Source of the DNA: Eupeodes corollae
Taxonomy: Eukaryota > Arthropoda > Insecta > Diptera > Syrphidae
Length of the DNA stretch: 64,000 nt
Reading direction: 5' to 3'
NCBI RefSeq assembly: GCF_945859685.1
Contig: NC_079148.1
Coordinates: 6,510,001 to 6,574,000 of the forward strand
In this document: positions 45,216 to 55,613 of the stretch, in pieces
Layout: each line of letters begins with the position of its first letter
Position numbering within the stretch: position 1 is the first letter of the stretch
The notes under the pieces: model-generated
Database searches by the model: none
What the model was told of the DNA's origin: nothing
What the model saw: the letters and a program-made list of their open reading frames with translations, nothing else
Position numbers and translations under genes: made by a program

Positions 45216-46662
45216 TGTCTATTATTTTTAAGTTCTTAAGCTCCTAAAACATCCTATATTTCTAGGCGCACTATTGACAAAACACAATCGAGATCAATCT
45301 TAATTTGAACTCCATTCAACGTGAACAAAGTCAAATCAAAATCAATATTAAGCAATGTCAAACTGTCAAAATGTTCAACACATATAAACGCAGATGCAGA
45401 CGTAAATTGTGTAGTTTATCAATTTTTAACTTGCGCAGCAACATTTTTGACATTTCATGACATTCATTCAATGACATTTCTAATCGACTCCAGTTTTGCA
45501 TATCTGTCAGTAGAAACCTCAATCTTGTTTCAAACTAAGTATAAGTTGTTGGCTATTATTACCACTGTTTTTATTCTCTGAAATCCTGTTACAGCTGTCA
45601 CCGAATGACGTTTATGAAATTTTGATAGAATACAATACTGCAAAAACCTGCGTTACCTACACATCAAACCTTCACTTCGTAATTCTGATTGATTATGTGA
45701 TAAATATAGGTTCCAAAATATGGGTCACTAGTTTCATCTTTCAAACTCAAATACCTTCAGTTTTAATTCGATCATTATTATATTTCACTTTAAAATCAAG
45801 GTCATTCAGAATAAAGCCTCAATCGGAATCCATTAAATCTGCAAATACATCAATCAAGCCAAGAACTCTTTGCTGCTACACCACTCCGAGTCTGCATCTA
45901 TGTCAATCTATACTCTTATTACAAAATGAAACCGAAACACCCATCAGCTATCAATACCTTGTTAGTTTATAAAGCTGTGAATCAACTTCAAACATACATA
46001 AGAATATAAAGCTGGAACTCCTGTCCTAATGCCATCAGGTTCCAGGTTCTCCTAAACTCCTACTGTGCAATCACACAAATTGGCAGCAACCTGTACAATC
46101 AATCATCTAACAAGGTCATTCAATTGTCTCTTCCAGATAGATCTCATCTTGGATTAACTTTGTAGTATCAAAACCTAACTACACCTAACCTATATAAATA
46201 TATCTAGGTTTGTATCTTTGTATATAAGACCATAGATATTCCAAGAAGATATATTTTAATTATAGAATTCTTTGTCCCAGTTTGCTTTTGCTTTAGCTTT
46301 AGCTTTGATTCCATTCTTTAATTGAGCCGATGTTGATTCTTGATTGTACGTTTGGTAGTCTTTTGTTCTTTTTTTCTGTCCCGTTTTTGTTGCTTTACTG
46401 GTACCGTGTGTTTTTGTGTGATGGAACTTTTTTCCAGTTTTTATGTTTCTAATTCTTATATGCCATTGGATGTAACAGCAATGGTACCGACCGACGTTCG
46501 ACGGCGGCAATGTAGGAACAGAAGGCTCCAACTTGGCTCTTTTTTTTTTTTTTTACTCCTGTTTTGAAATCATGCTTGAGTGAATTATTATTTATTCGGT
46601 AGATCAAAAGGTGAATTTCTTAAGTGAAACAGAAATACAACCGTCATGCTCATCTCATCTCT
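45216..46662. other. no recognisable gene
   Basis: AT-rich. Open frames of 86-116 residues at 45321-45972 have no motif. Several TGTCA/TGACA words occur (45360, 45448-45478, 45590-45602). A long T run lies at 46539-46552. Confidence 0.5.
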
Positions 46663-46742
46663 CCAGGAATGCTCATTAGTACACTTTAAGTTGTTATACT
46701 TAAGATTTGTTCTTTAGCCGTACAATGCGAATGTGGAATGCA
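46663..46742 (+). mobile_element. short LINE 3' fragment
   Basis: CCAGGAATGCTCATTAGTAC and TTCTTTAGCCGTACAATGCG match the LINE tails at 2168 and 6900 (protein FFSRTMRMWNA). It is truncated on both sides. Confidence 0.7.
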
Positions 46743-46785
46743 TGTAACATCTAGCGCCGTCATATATACTGTTGTTTTATTTAGT

Positions 46786-46983
46786 TAGGTCTTCGAATTC
46801 AATCCCGGATGACGGCACAGTAGAGGAAGACCACAACTCAGGTGGTGCATGCAGGTGGGTCCTCAACCAACTTGGCATGCGAAACTGGAGACAGCTAGGT
46901 AGGGACCGAGCTGGCTGGAGACGCATGTTGGTTGAGGCCCAGGTCCGCCCCGAACTGTAGCGCCACCTTAAGTAAGTAAGTAA
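46786..46983 (+). mobile_element. (TAAG)n LINE, 198-bp 3' stub with 12-bp duplication, subfamily B
   Basis: GTTTTATTTAGT occurs at 46774-46785 and 46984-46995. The insert encodes only the final residues of the LINE protein (open to 46960, ending RRMLVEAQVRPEL) plus the TAAGTAAGTAAGTAA tail. A textbook extreme 5' truncation. Confidence 0.93.
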
Positions 46984-47463
46984 GTTTTATTTAGTGATGT
47001 AATCATTTAACAAAAAGTGAGCTTCTTCCGGAAACTAAAGTCGCTTAGAAAAATCCTTATCAATGGAAATCTTGTTTTAGGCTCATTCACCGAATCTACG
47101 CCTTGCTAGGTAACCTTTTGTCCTTCATTTAAATTATTAAAATGACAAACGAAATTAAAAAGTAATCATTTGACAGCTGAGAAAATGACAGGTTAAAGTG
47201 TTGCCAACTTAAAGTTCTTTAAACACCCATACATCATTATCTCAAAATCGAACATTAAAAGATGAAGTGTCCAAAACTTCAGATTTTTCTTTTTTTAGTT
47301 CCATGCTCTGAACACTAAGTTTTCATAGCATGCCGAACACGTTCACAACTAATTCTATTTTTAATATTTTTTTAAACTTCGGGCATGGTTTTGAAATGCA
47401 TTTAAAAGTCAGGAGTGGACATATTTGTGATTTTCGAGAGATGACATAAACTAATTTTAATTA

Positions 47464-47720
47464 AACAAGACTTTAAATTATGAAGGTTAATAAATAAAAA
47501 ATCGCCATCTTTGCATCAACAGCCTATTTCCTCGGTCATTTTAATTGTTTTGATTCTAAACAGGATTCTTAAACAGGACTTTAAATTATGAAGGTAATAC
47601 ATTTGAAGGCTGGAATTATTAATTTTTCATTAATTAATAAAATATTTAACAATCTATTAATCACAAAAATCGCCTTTTTTGCATCAACAGCCTATTTCCT
47701 CTGTCATTTTAATTATTTTG
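47464..47720. repeat. direct repeat, about 90 bp, second copy carries an insertion
   Basis: ACTTTAAATTATGAAGGTTA and ATCGCC...TTTGCATCAACAGCCTA and CTATTTCCTCGGTCATTTTA occur at 47464-47552 and again at 47571-47720, in the same order. The second copy has about 70 extra bases between the first and second blocks. Confidence 0.8.
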
Positions 47721-47876
47721 CGTATTTGTATTGATTTTCCCTCATCTTTTCACAATTTTGACAAGCTTCAGAAAGATTGTCAACCAATGTTGCAATCAAA
47801 TTGTCTATTTTAGGTCAGGTAAGCACTATAATATTTATTTTTCGCGTTTTTTCATCAATTCGTGGTGGACTGACGT

Positions 47877-47936
47877 TAGCAGTGCTGAATTGACTATAGC
47901 AGTGGTGAATTAACTTTAGCAGTAGGAAATTGATAT
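47877..47936. repeat. minisatellite, 20-bp unit, three copies
   Basis: Units start at 47877, 47897 and 47917 with the pattern TAGCAGT...GAAATTGA.T or close variants (TAGCAGTGCTGAATTGACTA is the first). Confidence 0.75.
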
Positions 47937-47971
47937 AAGCACAATTTTAGATTGTAGGCAAACCAGAATTA

Positions 47972-48419
47972 GGCTCGTTTCACACTACACTGTTTTGACC
48001 GTACGGCAAAAAACCGGACGGCATAAACCGGATCAATGGCTTAGTATACTTTTTCACAGGCTTAGTCACATCTAATTCATCCATTATCTAGACAATATAT
48101 TGTAAGTTTAATCAAAGGTAATTAAGTAAATAGTTAATCACAAGTAATTGTTGAAGAGGCTGATCGAACTCTGCCGCACGAATAAAATCGTATGATGTGA
48201 AAACATGCATTTCGTCACGTTTGCCACTAAGCTTATCGCACCACCCGGCTGCCGTATACTGTAGTGGTAGTGTAGGTTGCTACACGGCACGGCCGGCGCC
48301 AGCATTATGCCGTGACCGTATATTATGAGAGCGTATATGCTCTTCTTCGAGCCTCTAACAAATGTCGCCGTCCGGTTTTTTGCCGTACGGTCAAAACCGT
48401 GTATAGTGTGAAACGAGCC
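47972..48419. mobile_element. Harbinger-like MITE, 448 bp, long terminal inverted repeats
   Basis: The left end GGCTCGTTTCACACTACAC and the right end (reverse complement GGCTCGTTTCACACTATACAC) continue together through TTTTGACCGTACGGCAAAAA and ACCGGACGGC, about 50 bp nearly identical. The flanking triplets are TTA (left) and GTA (right), close to the 3-bp TWA duplication of PIF/Harbinger. No coding. The close match between the two ends suggests a young insertion. Confidence 0.85.
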
Positions 48420-49364
48420 GTACAGATTGGTTTCCGGTCTTTATATAGAGTGTCTTTGCTAATCGGTCTCTTTCTTTTTCAGTTCAAATCAGAGCATGGA
48501 CTGTCAAACAAAAATGTGTGATTCTTTTTTACCTCTGAGAATTTAGAGCTTAACATTTTTGTTTCTTTTTTCTTCCTGAAAGTGTTTTGAACTTTTCCAG
48601 AGCGTGCTTAATATAAAATAACTGAGCAGAACGAGTTAAAAGCATAATGACAGGTGAAGGTGAAAACTGAATGCTTGTTTGATTATAATTAATTGTTCAA
48701 TTTAATTTAAGTTTTAAACTTTATTTCTTGAAACTATAGAAGAAAATGACAAGTTGATCAAAAATTGCCAAATAATGACAGCTAGGTGTTGAATTGTTCA
48801 AAGGATGTTTAGAGCATGTTCAATATGCTCAAACTCTGTTCAGGACTCTCGTCAGAGTGCAAAAAGAATAATTCCTATCAGTTTTAAATATAAATTAATG
48901 TTTGAATGCAGAGTTAAAAAAATTATATGTCTATATCTTTTATTAAATTTGTATGTACACAATCAATGGATTAACTTTTCATTTAGTATAATTAAAAGTG
49001 GACTTTAATTAAATTAATTTGAAAAAAATAATAAGACCCAAAAAATGGTATTTCTGTCTAAAGTTGAAATTGGACACTAACGAAAGTTAAGAACAATTGT
49101 AATGTCTATAATTTGAAACTTGACGAAATTATTACTGTTTACTTCTTAAAAATCGAATCGAAGAATCTGAGCTGATTTAACCTTGGCCTTGTTTCCATCC
49201 ATTTTTTTTCGTCAAGCTCGCGAATCTGCACTGTCAAAGATTAATGTCACTTTCATTTCCATAAGATCAAAATAAAATCTTTAGAAATTTTGTTTTCCAG
49301 TGTAAAATTAATATTCTTAAAATTCAAAAGAAACCGTCAAATAATTTCTTCGTTAAATTGACAA
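48420..49364. other. no recognisable gene
   Basis: AT-rich sequence, no motifs or repeats recognised beyond scattered TGACA/TGTCA words. Confidence 0.5.
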
Positions 49365-49682
49365 TTGACCCGTGGCATGATGGTTAGTGCGTTGGACTGT
49401 CATGCAAGGGGTCTTGGGTTCAATCCCTGCCTGTGCCACCTTAATTTAAAAAAATTAATTTTCGCGGGTACTGCCTCTTGCGAGGAATTGACAAATCCTT
49501 CAAGAGTAATTCTTGTCATGAAAAAGTGCTTTCTCAAACTAGCCGTTCGGATTCGGCCTTAAATTGTAGGTCCCTTCCATTCCTGATAACAGTAGGTACT
49601 CGCACACAGGAATGGTTGAGAGTTGTAAGTCACTAGGCCCTGGTTCACAACGGACTGTTGCGCCACCCCATTTGAATTTTTG
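49365..49682 (+). mobile_element. SINE copy 6, best-preserved, 10-bp duplication
   Basis: AAATTGACAA at 49355-49364 and 49683-49692 flanks a 318-bp element. Head: ACCCGTGGCATGATGGTTAG, then TTGGACTGTCATGC, whose CTGTCAT could be an anticodon loop with GTC (tRNA-Asp-like), then the B box GGTTCAATCCC and TGTGCCACC, which pairs with GTGGCA at the start. The body runs to CGGACTGTTGCGCCACCCCA. The intact tRNA-like fold and boxes suggest Pol III transcription. Confidence 0.93.
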
Positions 49683-49692
49683 AAATTGACAA

Positions 49693-51599
49693 AACAGACA
49701 TTCAAATGTCAAATTCTTGTATTTCTGTTAATGAGATTAATATAAATTACTAAAAATTTCATTTTACGGTGTAAACCGAACAAGAGATATTTATTGAATT
49801 TAAAAGACAACGTCAAACAGTTTTCTCGTTAAGTTCACATAAATAGCATTCAAATGTCAAATTCTTTCACTTCTGTCATTCTTGTTCACCGGTGAATTTC
49901 TTCTTACCGCTTGCATCACGTATAAAAGCTTGAATTGCATGAATTTTCTGTTTGTTTTGTTTTCTTTTCATTTTTATGTTCATGGTTTTTCTTTAAGGTT
50001 TTTCTTTTTTTCACTGTTTGCTTGCTTGAAAGTCACCGCTATTTAATTTTGCAGAGAATTTAATTCTACAATTCAATTCAATTCAATCATCTCTGATAAT
50101 GAGATTCGAAAAAGAAAAAGAGCAGAGGGCACCTGCGTTAAGTTGACTAACGACCATATACCTTACCTACCTTACCTACCCATAACGTTGGTTGATGGAG
50201 TAACCTCAATGGTGAGTGAAAACTCTTTTAAATATTGAAAAAAGAAAAACATTATACCTTGAACGTGAATATAAAAGAAACAAGGAGAAAAGCCTCCTCA
50301 TTGCCCGCCCACATTATAAAATACATTCCCATAGCTACTCGTACCTTACCTACGTTCACTCTTGTTGACCCAGAGTCAGAGAAACCAAAGGATCTTGGAG
50401 CAAGGTGAAGTGGATTACCTTCAGTATAGTTCTGGGTTTTGGTTATTTGTTTTTGCTCTTGCACCTTAGCCTTGGAGGCAGCATTAAGTATACAGAGAGA
50501 AGCAAAATGCATCCTCTCGTCCTTGCATCCAGCATCAGCATCATGCTTTCGTATTTGTTCATTCGAACTCCATCAGGCTCTTCAAAGATCCGTATAAACT
50601 ATGTGCAATGTTGTGTGTTGCTTGATGGAACATAAGTGGAAGGCTCAGAGTTCAGTGTGTGGTGCCTTGCCTGGCCTTTATGCATCATGCAAGGCTGGGT
50701 TAATATATGAAAGACATTGTGGCAAGAAGCACAAATAAACGGAATAATAAGAAAAAGAAAATAATAACAAAACAGAAAACAGCCTTCTTCGTCGTCCTTA
50801 CGCCGAAAATCGATTACAGTACGGCCTTAATTGCACCTTCGTTGGGTGGTATTGGATGGTAGTAGTTGGCATAGTGGTAATGAATGACGATGACGACACG
50901 ACGCTAGCGACCGACGCGACGGTGTGGTGATGCTAATGCTTCGTTGTCGTCATGGTTGGGCGTCATTATCATTATCCTTTCATGCTGTGCTACACTTTTC
51001 TGGGTCACAGGCAGATTTATCATTTGGAAACAGAGAGCAAAAGGATATTTGAGAGTTGCTTAATGGAGCCCAAGGTGGTTTATGATCGGTTCAGTTGAAC
51101 GTGAGTGGAGTATTCACACGGGCGAGCGATATACCTTAAATCTACAAGCTTTCAGGTGAGTTTTATTGCATCACTGGTTACAGATATTTTGACATTTTTG
51201 AATACAAATCAAAAGACGAAGTTTCATTTCTTTATCATCATGAATTTCCAAAAAATTACGTTACAATAATGCCCCAGGACACTGGCCAAGAAAGCCTTCT
51301 CATTGACTTATTACACGAGTAAAATGAGAAGAAAAAAAGAAAGGTTAAGAGTTTGAAAAGAGCTTGAATTTAGTTTTGACCCACATGTAAAAATTCTTCA
51401 TATAGAAATCGTTTGACTTAAACATGCCAATTCGTTATTGAAACGTCAATGTAACTTTAAATCCACTGTATGCTAATCGATAGCGTTAGTAAGTGTATCA
51501 AGCTATACCATGGCAGCACATGCCACACTGTCGTTTTTCATCAGTTTGACATCTGTCAAATTAACCAGTGCAAATTGTCACTAATTTTATGACACAAAG
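49693..51599. other. no recognisable gene
   Basis: AT-rich to 50400. 50760-51110 is richer in CG words (GACGATGACGACACGACGC). TACCTTACC repeats lie at 50157-50177. A TTTGACATCTGTCAAA palindrome occupies 51545-51560. No coding recognised. Confidence 0.5.
51545..51560. promoter_or_regulatory. TTTGACA-NN-TGTCAAA palindrome
   Basis: The same 16-base sequence as at 44437-44452. It lies just before a mariner relic, so it could belong to a degraded transposon end rather than to gene regulation. Confidence 0.4.
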
Positions 51600-52200
51600 T
51601 TCTACATTTGCGTGCTTGAATCTGAAAATAAAGGGTGTTGTATCCCATCGAATGGTTGGACAAGTCTATAGTGACCAGTGATTTATCGAAATAGAGGAAA
51701 TGGTTTTGTCGGTTCAAAGACGCAAATTTTGACATATGGGACAAGAAGCGTAAGAATTGGTCCAAGATGGTTGGACCATCAGCATTCAAGAGCCTTCTTC
51801 AGAAAATGCTTGCGAGCAACTGACTACGGCTATTACTCAACCAATCACTAGTAAGCTTCTTCGTGCAATGGGATCAGAAAATGAGTGCCGCATGAATTGA
51901 ATGGCAAGTAGATGGCGCCGCCATGCACACGTGAAATCTTGCTTGCCAGACAAAGAGAAACTATTTTGAGATACTTAACTCAGCTTAACATCCGGCTTAT
52001 CTTCCAGATCTGGCCCCTTTCAACTGCCAAATGCTTTCGTCTATGGCCAACGCGCTCACAAAGCAGCATTAAAGTTTTTAAGACATAATGGCTTTATGAA
52101 AGAGATTTAATTTTAGGCATGATATCCACAAATTTCCAGAGAGATGGTGCAGCTAGCAGGGGCAAGAACTATAAATTAATTTAAGTTTGACGATTTTAGT
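51600..52200 (+). mobile_element. mariner relic, N- and C-terminal parts
   Basis: RRFKDANFDIWDKKRKNW-type text (about 51713-51765) and CEQLTTAITQPITSKLLRAMG (about 51810-51872) match the paired helix-turn-helix region of mariner transposases. After a large deletion, HPAYLPDLAPFN (about 51990-52025) corresponds to the block before the third catalytic residue, followed by SMANALTKQH. The middle, with the first two catalytic residues, is missing. It belongs to a different mariner lineage (LAPSDYHLF type) from the one at 1598. Confidence 0.7.
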
Positions 52201-52290
52201 TTATACACCTAGTATATTTCTACATACAAAATGGGTCTTGAGTTAAACGGTGGTTAGCAATAGTTTAAAAAAGAAAAAGACATTATAATT

Positions 52291-54475
52291 ACTTACTTAA
52301 GGTGGCGCTACAGTCCGGGGCGGACCTGAGCCTCATACAACATACGTCTCCAACCAGCTCGGACCCTAGCTAGCTGTCTCCAGTTTCACACGACAAGTTG
52401 GTTGAGGTCTTTATCCACCTGAGTGCGCCAAGTGAGTTGCAGTCTTCCTCTCATTCGCTCTAATTGACCCAGCCATCTAAGCCTTTGGACTTTAATTCTG
52501 TGAACTAGGTCAGTGTCGTTGTAAAGCCCTTACAGTTCGTCGTTATATCTTCTCCTCCATTCTACATCTATGCGTATGGGACCAAAAATCACCCGAAGAA
52601 TTTTTCTCTCGAAGCATCCTAAGACGTTCTCATCTTTTTTTGACAGGGTCCAGGCCTGAGAGCCATAACTGAGAACCTTTTTTGATGACAGCATATACTT
52701 GGTCTTGCCTTCATTGATCACTAAACCTATCTTCTTTGCTTCCGTCGCAATGCTCAAAAACGCTCCACTGACATCATGCTTTGATCTTCCAATTATCTCA
52801 ATATCATCTGCATATCCGAGTAATTGGTTGGACCTTTGGAAGATTGTGATTCTAGTGTTGATGGCTGAGTTTTGCATTGAATGCATCAGTGAGATCTTTT
52901 CCGACCATTATAGAGCAGCGTGTATTCTCCATCGTCATTCTGCACAAACGGATAAGTTTGACAGGGATGCCAAAACTAGACATTGCTCTGTAGAGCTCTT
53001 CCCTATGGATGCAGACGTACGCGGCTTTAAAATCGATAAAGAGATGGTGAGTATCGCTTTGAAGCTCCTGGGTTTTTTTTCCAAGATCTGCCGTAGTGTG
53101 AATATTTGGTCGATAGTGGACTTTCCTGGTCTGAAGCAACACTGATAAGGACCTATCAGACGTTCACATGATACTTCAGATATATATGCAATGTTAAGGA
53201 GACTGATGCTTCTGTAGCTGAGATTCCACTCATCGGTCATGCTTTCTTCCGACCATATTTTGCAGATGAGTTGGTGCATGCTCCCTACCAAGCCATGCAT
53301 CGCCTGCTGCTTTCAATAGTTCGGCAGCGATTCCTTCAGCTCCAGCAGCTTTTTTTGACGTCAGTTTAGATATATCTATCTTCACTTCGTCAAGGTCGGG
53401 TAAGCGGAATTGTTGATCTGCGTCGCCGAGGTTGAGTGGTTCTATCTCCCTTACAGCGGAATTCGGTTAGTCATCGCCTTTATATAATTTGGAGAAGTGG
53501 TCTTTCTTCGATGTTCCCCTGATCGTCTTTCTTTTTTTTTACCTTTTGGTAAAATTTACGAACCTCATTCCTGTTGTGACATCCCTCTATCTCCTCGATC
53601 GCGCGCTTCTCATGCTCTCTTTTTTTCCATCTAAGAAGCTGGTGTTCTTCTCTTCTGCTCGTAGAGCTCGCGAGCAGCTTTGGTCCTCCTGTGTAGCGCC
53701 GTTTTGTATGTCTCTTGTTTCGCTGCGAGCGCTTGCCGGAATTTTTCGTCAAATCAGGGTTTTCGCTGTGGTGGCCGTGTAAAACCTAACACTTCAGAAG
53801 CGGCAGCTCTGATGACTGCAAGGCAATGTTGCCATTGGTTTTCAATGCTTAATGCGGGCAGCATAGGACTCCTTAAGAGGTTATAATAGACTCGCCCCTC
53901 AGCGAAATCGATCAGCCTGAATCCGTTGTCAAAGGTGGTGTCGTGCAGGCTGTATCTCCCGATTATGCCACCAAAGATGTCTTCTCTTCCTAGCTTGGCA
54001 TTAAAATCTCCTAAGACAATTTTAATGTCATAGCTAGGGCACTGCCCATATGTCTGGTAAAAGATCTCGAAGAATATGTCTTTGGTGTCTTCATCTTTCT
54101 CCTCTGTTAGGGCATGCGCGCATATTAGGCTTATGTTGGCGAATTTAGCCTTGGTGCGGATTGTCGTGATGCGCTCGCTCACACTCTTGAAACTCAAGAC
54201 TTTTTGCCTGAGTCTAGTTCCAACAACAAATCCATACCCAAATAGACGCTGTCTTTGTTCTCGGTAGTAATCGCCGTAGTATACATAGCAGCCTTTTAGT
54301 TTGCGTTTGCCCGGCCCGGCCCATCCCATCGCACTTATTGGATGGCGGTAATATCTGTCTTACAGCAGTGGCTGCACGTGGTCTGTTCATTTCACGTACA
54401 GATCCGAAGATCGGTGTCTTTAGAATAGAAATGTGGGCTGTCAAAAACGAAATTTCAAAGCTAATCAAGAATTTC
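52291..54475 (-). mobile_element. (TAAG)n LINE, longest copy, subfamily B
   Basis: The 3' end is at 52291 (TAAGTAAGTAAT tail on this strand). Minus-strand content from the 5' side: endonuclease N-terminus FLTAHISILKTPIFGSVRE (about 54440-54385), endonuclease core at 54329-53890 with ISLICAHALTEEKDEDTKD and the catalytic LGDFNAKLGREDIFGG, then a jump to the linker (ALSIENQWQHCLAVIRAAAS). The RT follows with ICKIWSEESMTDEWN, HHLFIDFKAAYVCIHREELY and LLGYADDIEIIGRSKHD (about 52820-52770), then a C-terminal WRRRYNDEL block near 52555-52530. Deletions remove the endonuclease C-terminus and the RT block before YADD. No target duplication was recognised. Confidence 0.9.
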
Positions 54476-55490
54476 TGGTATGTGTTGCTAGAGTTTCGGT
54501 AAAAAAAGGATTTAAGTTAACAATTTGAACTAAAATCCTTTATTTTTTTACCAAATTAGTTTTCTATAGAATAAACAATGAGCAAACTGTTGACAGCATC
54601 CCAACTCTTTCAACCTATCCACAACGACTTGGAACGCAGCCATTGAATTTCAAAAGGAGTTTTGTTAAGCTCAAAGCAGGGAATTGAACTGTAAAAATAA
54701 GATCTGTTTTTCTTTTTTTGACTGCTGACACGTTCTAGGATCACCGAATAAAGTGACATAGCTAATGGAGTAAAAAGCTGATTGTGGCTATATCTTAACA
54801 TTTGTTCTGTTTGATATGTCAGCGACAAATGTCAAATCTAAAACTTTTGAAGGTTTCGTTCTTCAATTTGTTTTATGAATAAATAGGAGATCATTCGCTT
54901 TCGTCTTCTTCGGTTAAAATTCGAGCAATAAATTAGCGAATTCGAAGGCGAATTTGAAATGTCATAATGTTTGTTGGCGAGTTGAAATCCGATTGCTTTT
55001 TTTGGCGGATTAACTGGCGAAAGAGTGTTCATTACTATTCACTGTTCAATTTCGTGGATTCTTTCTTGATTGTAAATACATAAAGATGTGAGTTAGGCTT
55101 ACTTTACTATTCTTATATAATTTATTCACAATAAAATATAACATTTCGAATAAAGCAACTCAAATTTCACAAATTCAATCAAAATAAAACAAATTTTGTT
55201 TGGAAAGCTGTCAATTCATTGGAATATAGGAAGAAAAAGTCAAACCAAAAGTGTCAAATCACTGGAATATAGGAAGAACTATTATCGCTTAGCCTCGAAT
55301 TCGAATTGAAGGGTCGAATTTAAAACAACCCGAAACGAACCTAATAATTAGGCCCCTGCTTAATGTATAATGGACTTGCTGCTCTAAACTTAAAAAGAAA
55401 ACTTCTTAACATGACAGAATTAAAATGCCATTTGAGATATTTGACATTAAGTTGTTGCGACACTGATAATAAGTTCACATGGCGGGCACA
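54476..55490. other. no recognisable gene
   Basis: AT-rich, with two direct copies of a GGAATATAGGAAGAA word near 55218 and 55263. No coding or transposon ends recognised. Confidence 0.5.
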
Positions 55491-55613
55491 TTACTTACTT
55501 ACTTACTTAAGGTGGCGCTACAGTCCGCGGCGGAACTGAGCCTTAACCAACATGCGTCTCCAGCCAGATCGTTCCCTAGCTAGCTGTCTCCAGATTTACA
55601 CGCCAAGTTGGTT
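55491..55613 (-). mobile_element. (TAAG)n LINE, short 3' stub
   Basis: Reverse complement: TTGGCGTGTAAATCTGGAGA then AGCTAGGGAACGATCTGGC, ending GTAGCGCCACCTTAAGTAAG with three to four TAAG units. Another extreme 5' truncation of subfamily B. A duplication was not confirmed. Confidence 0.85.
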
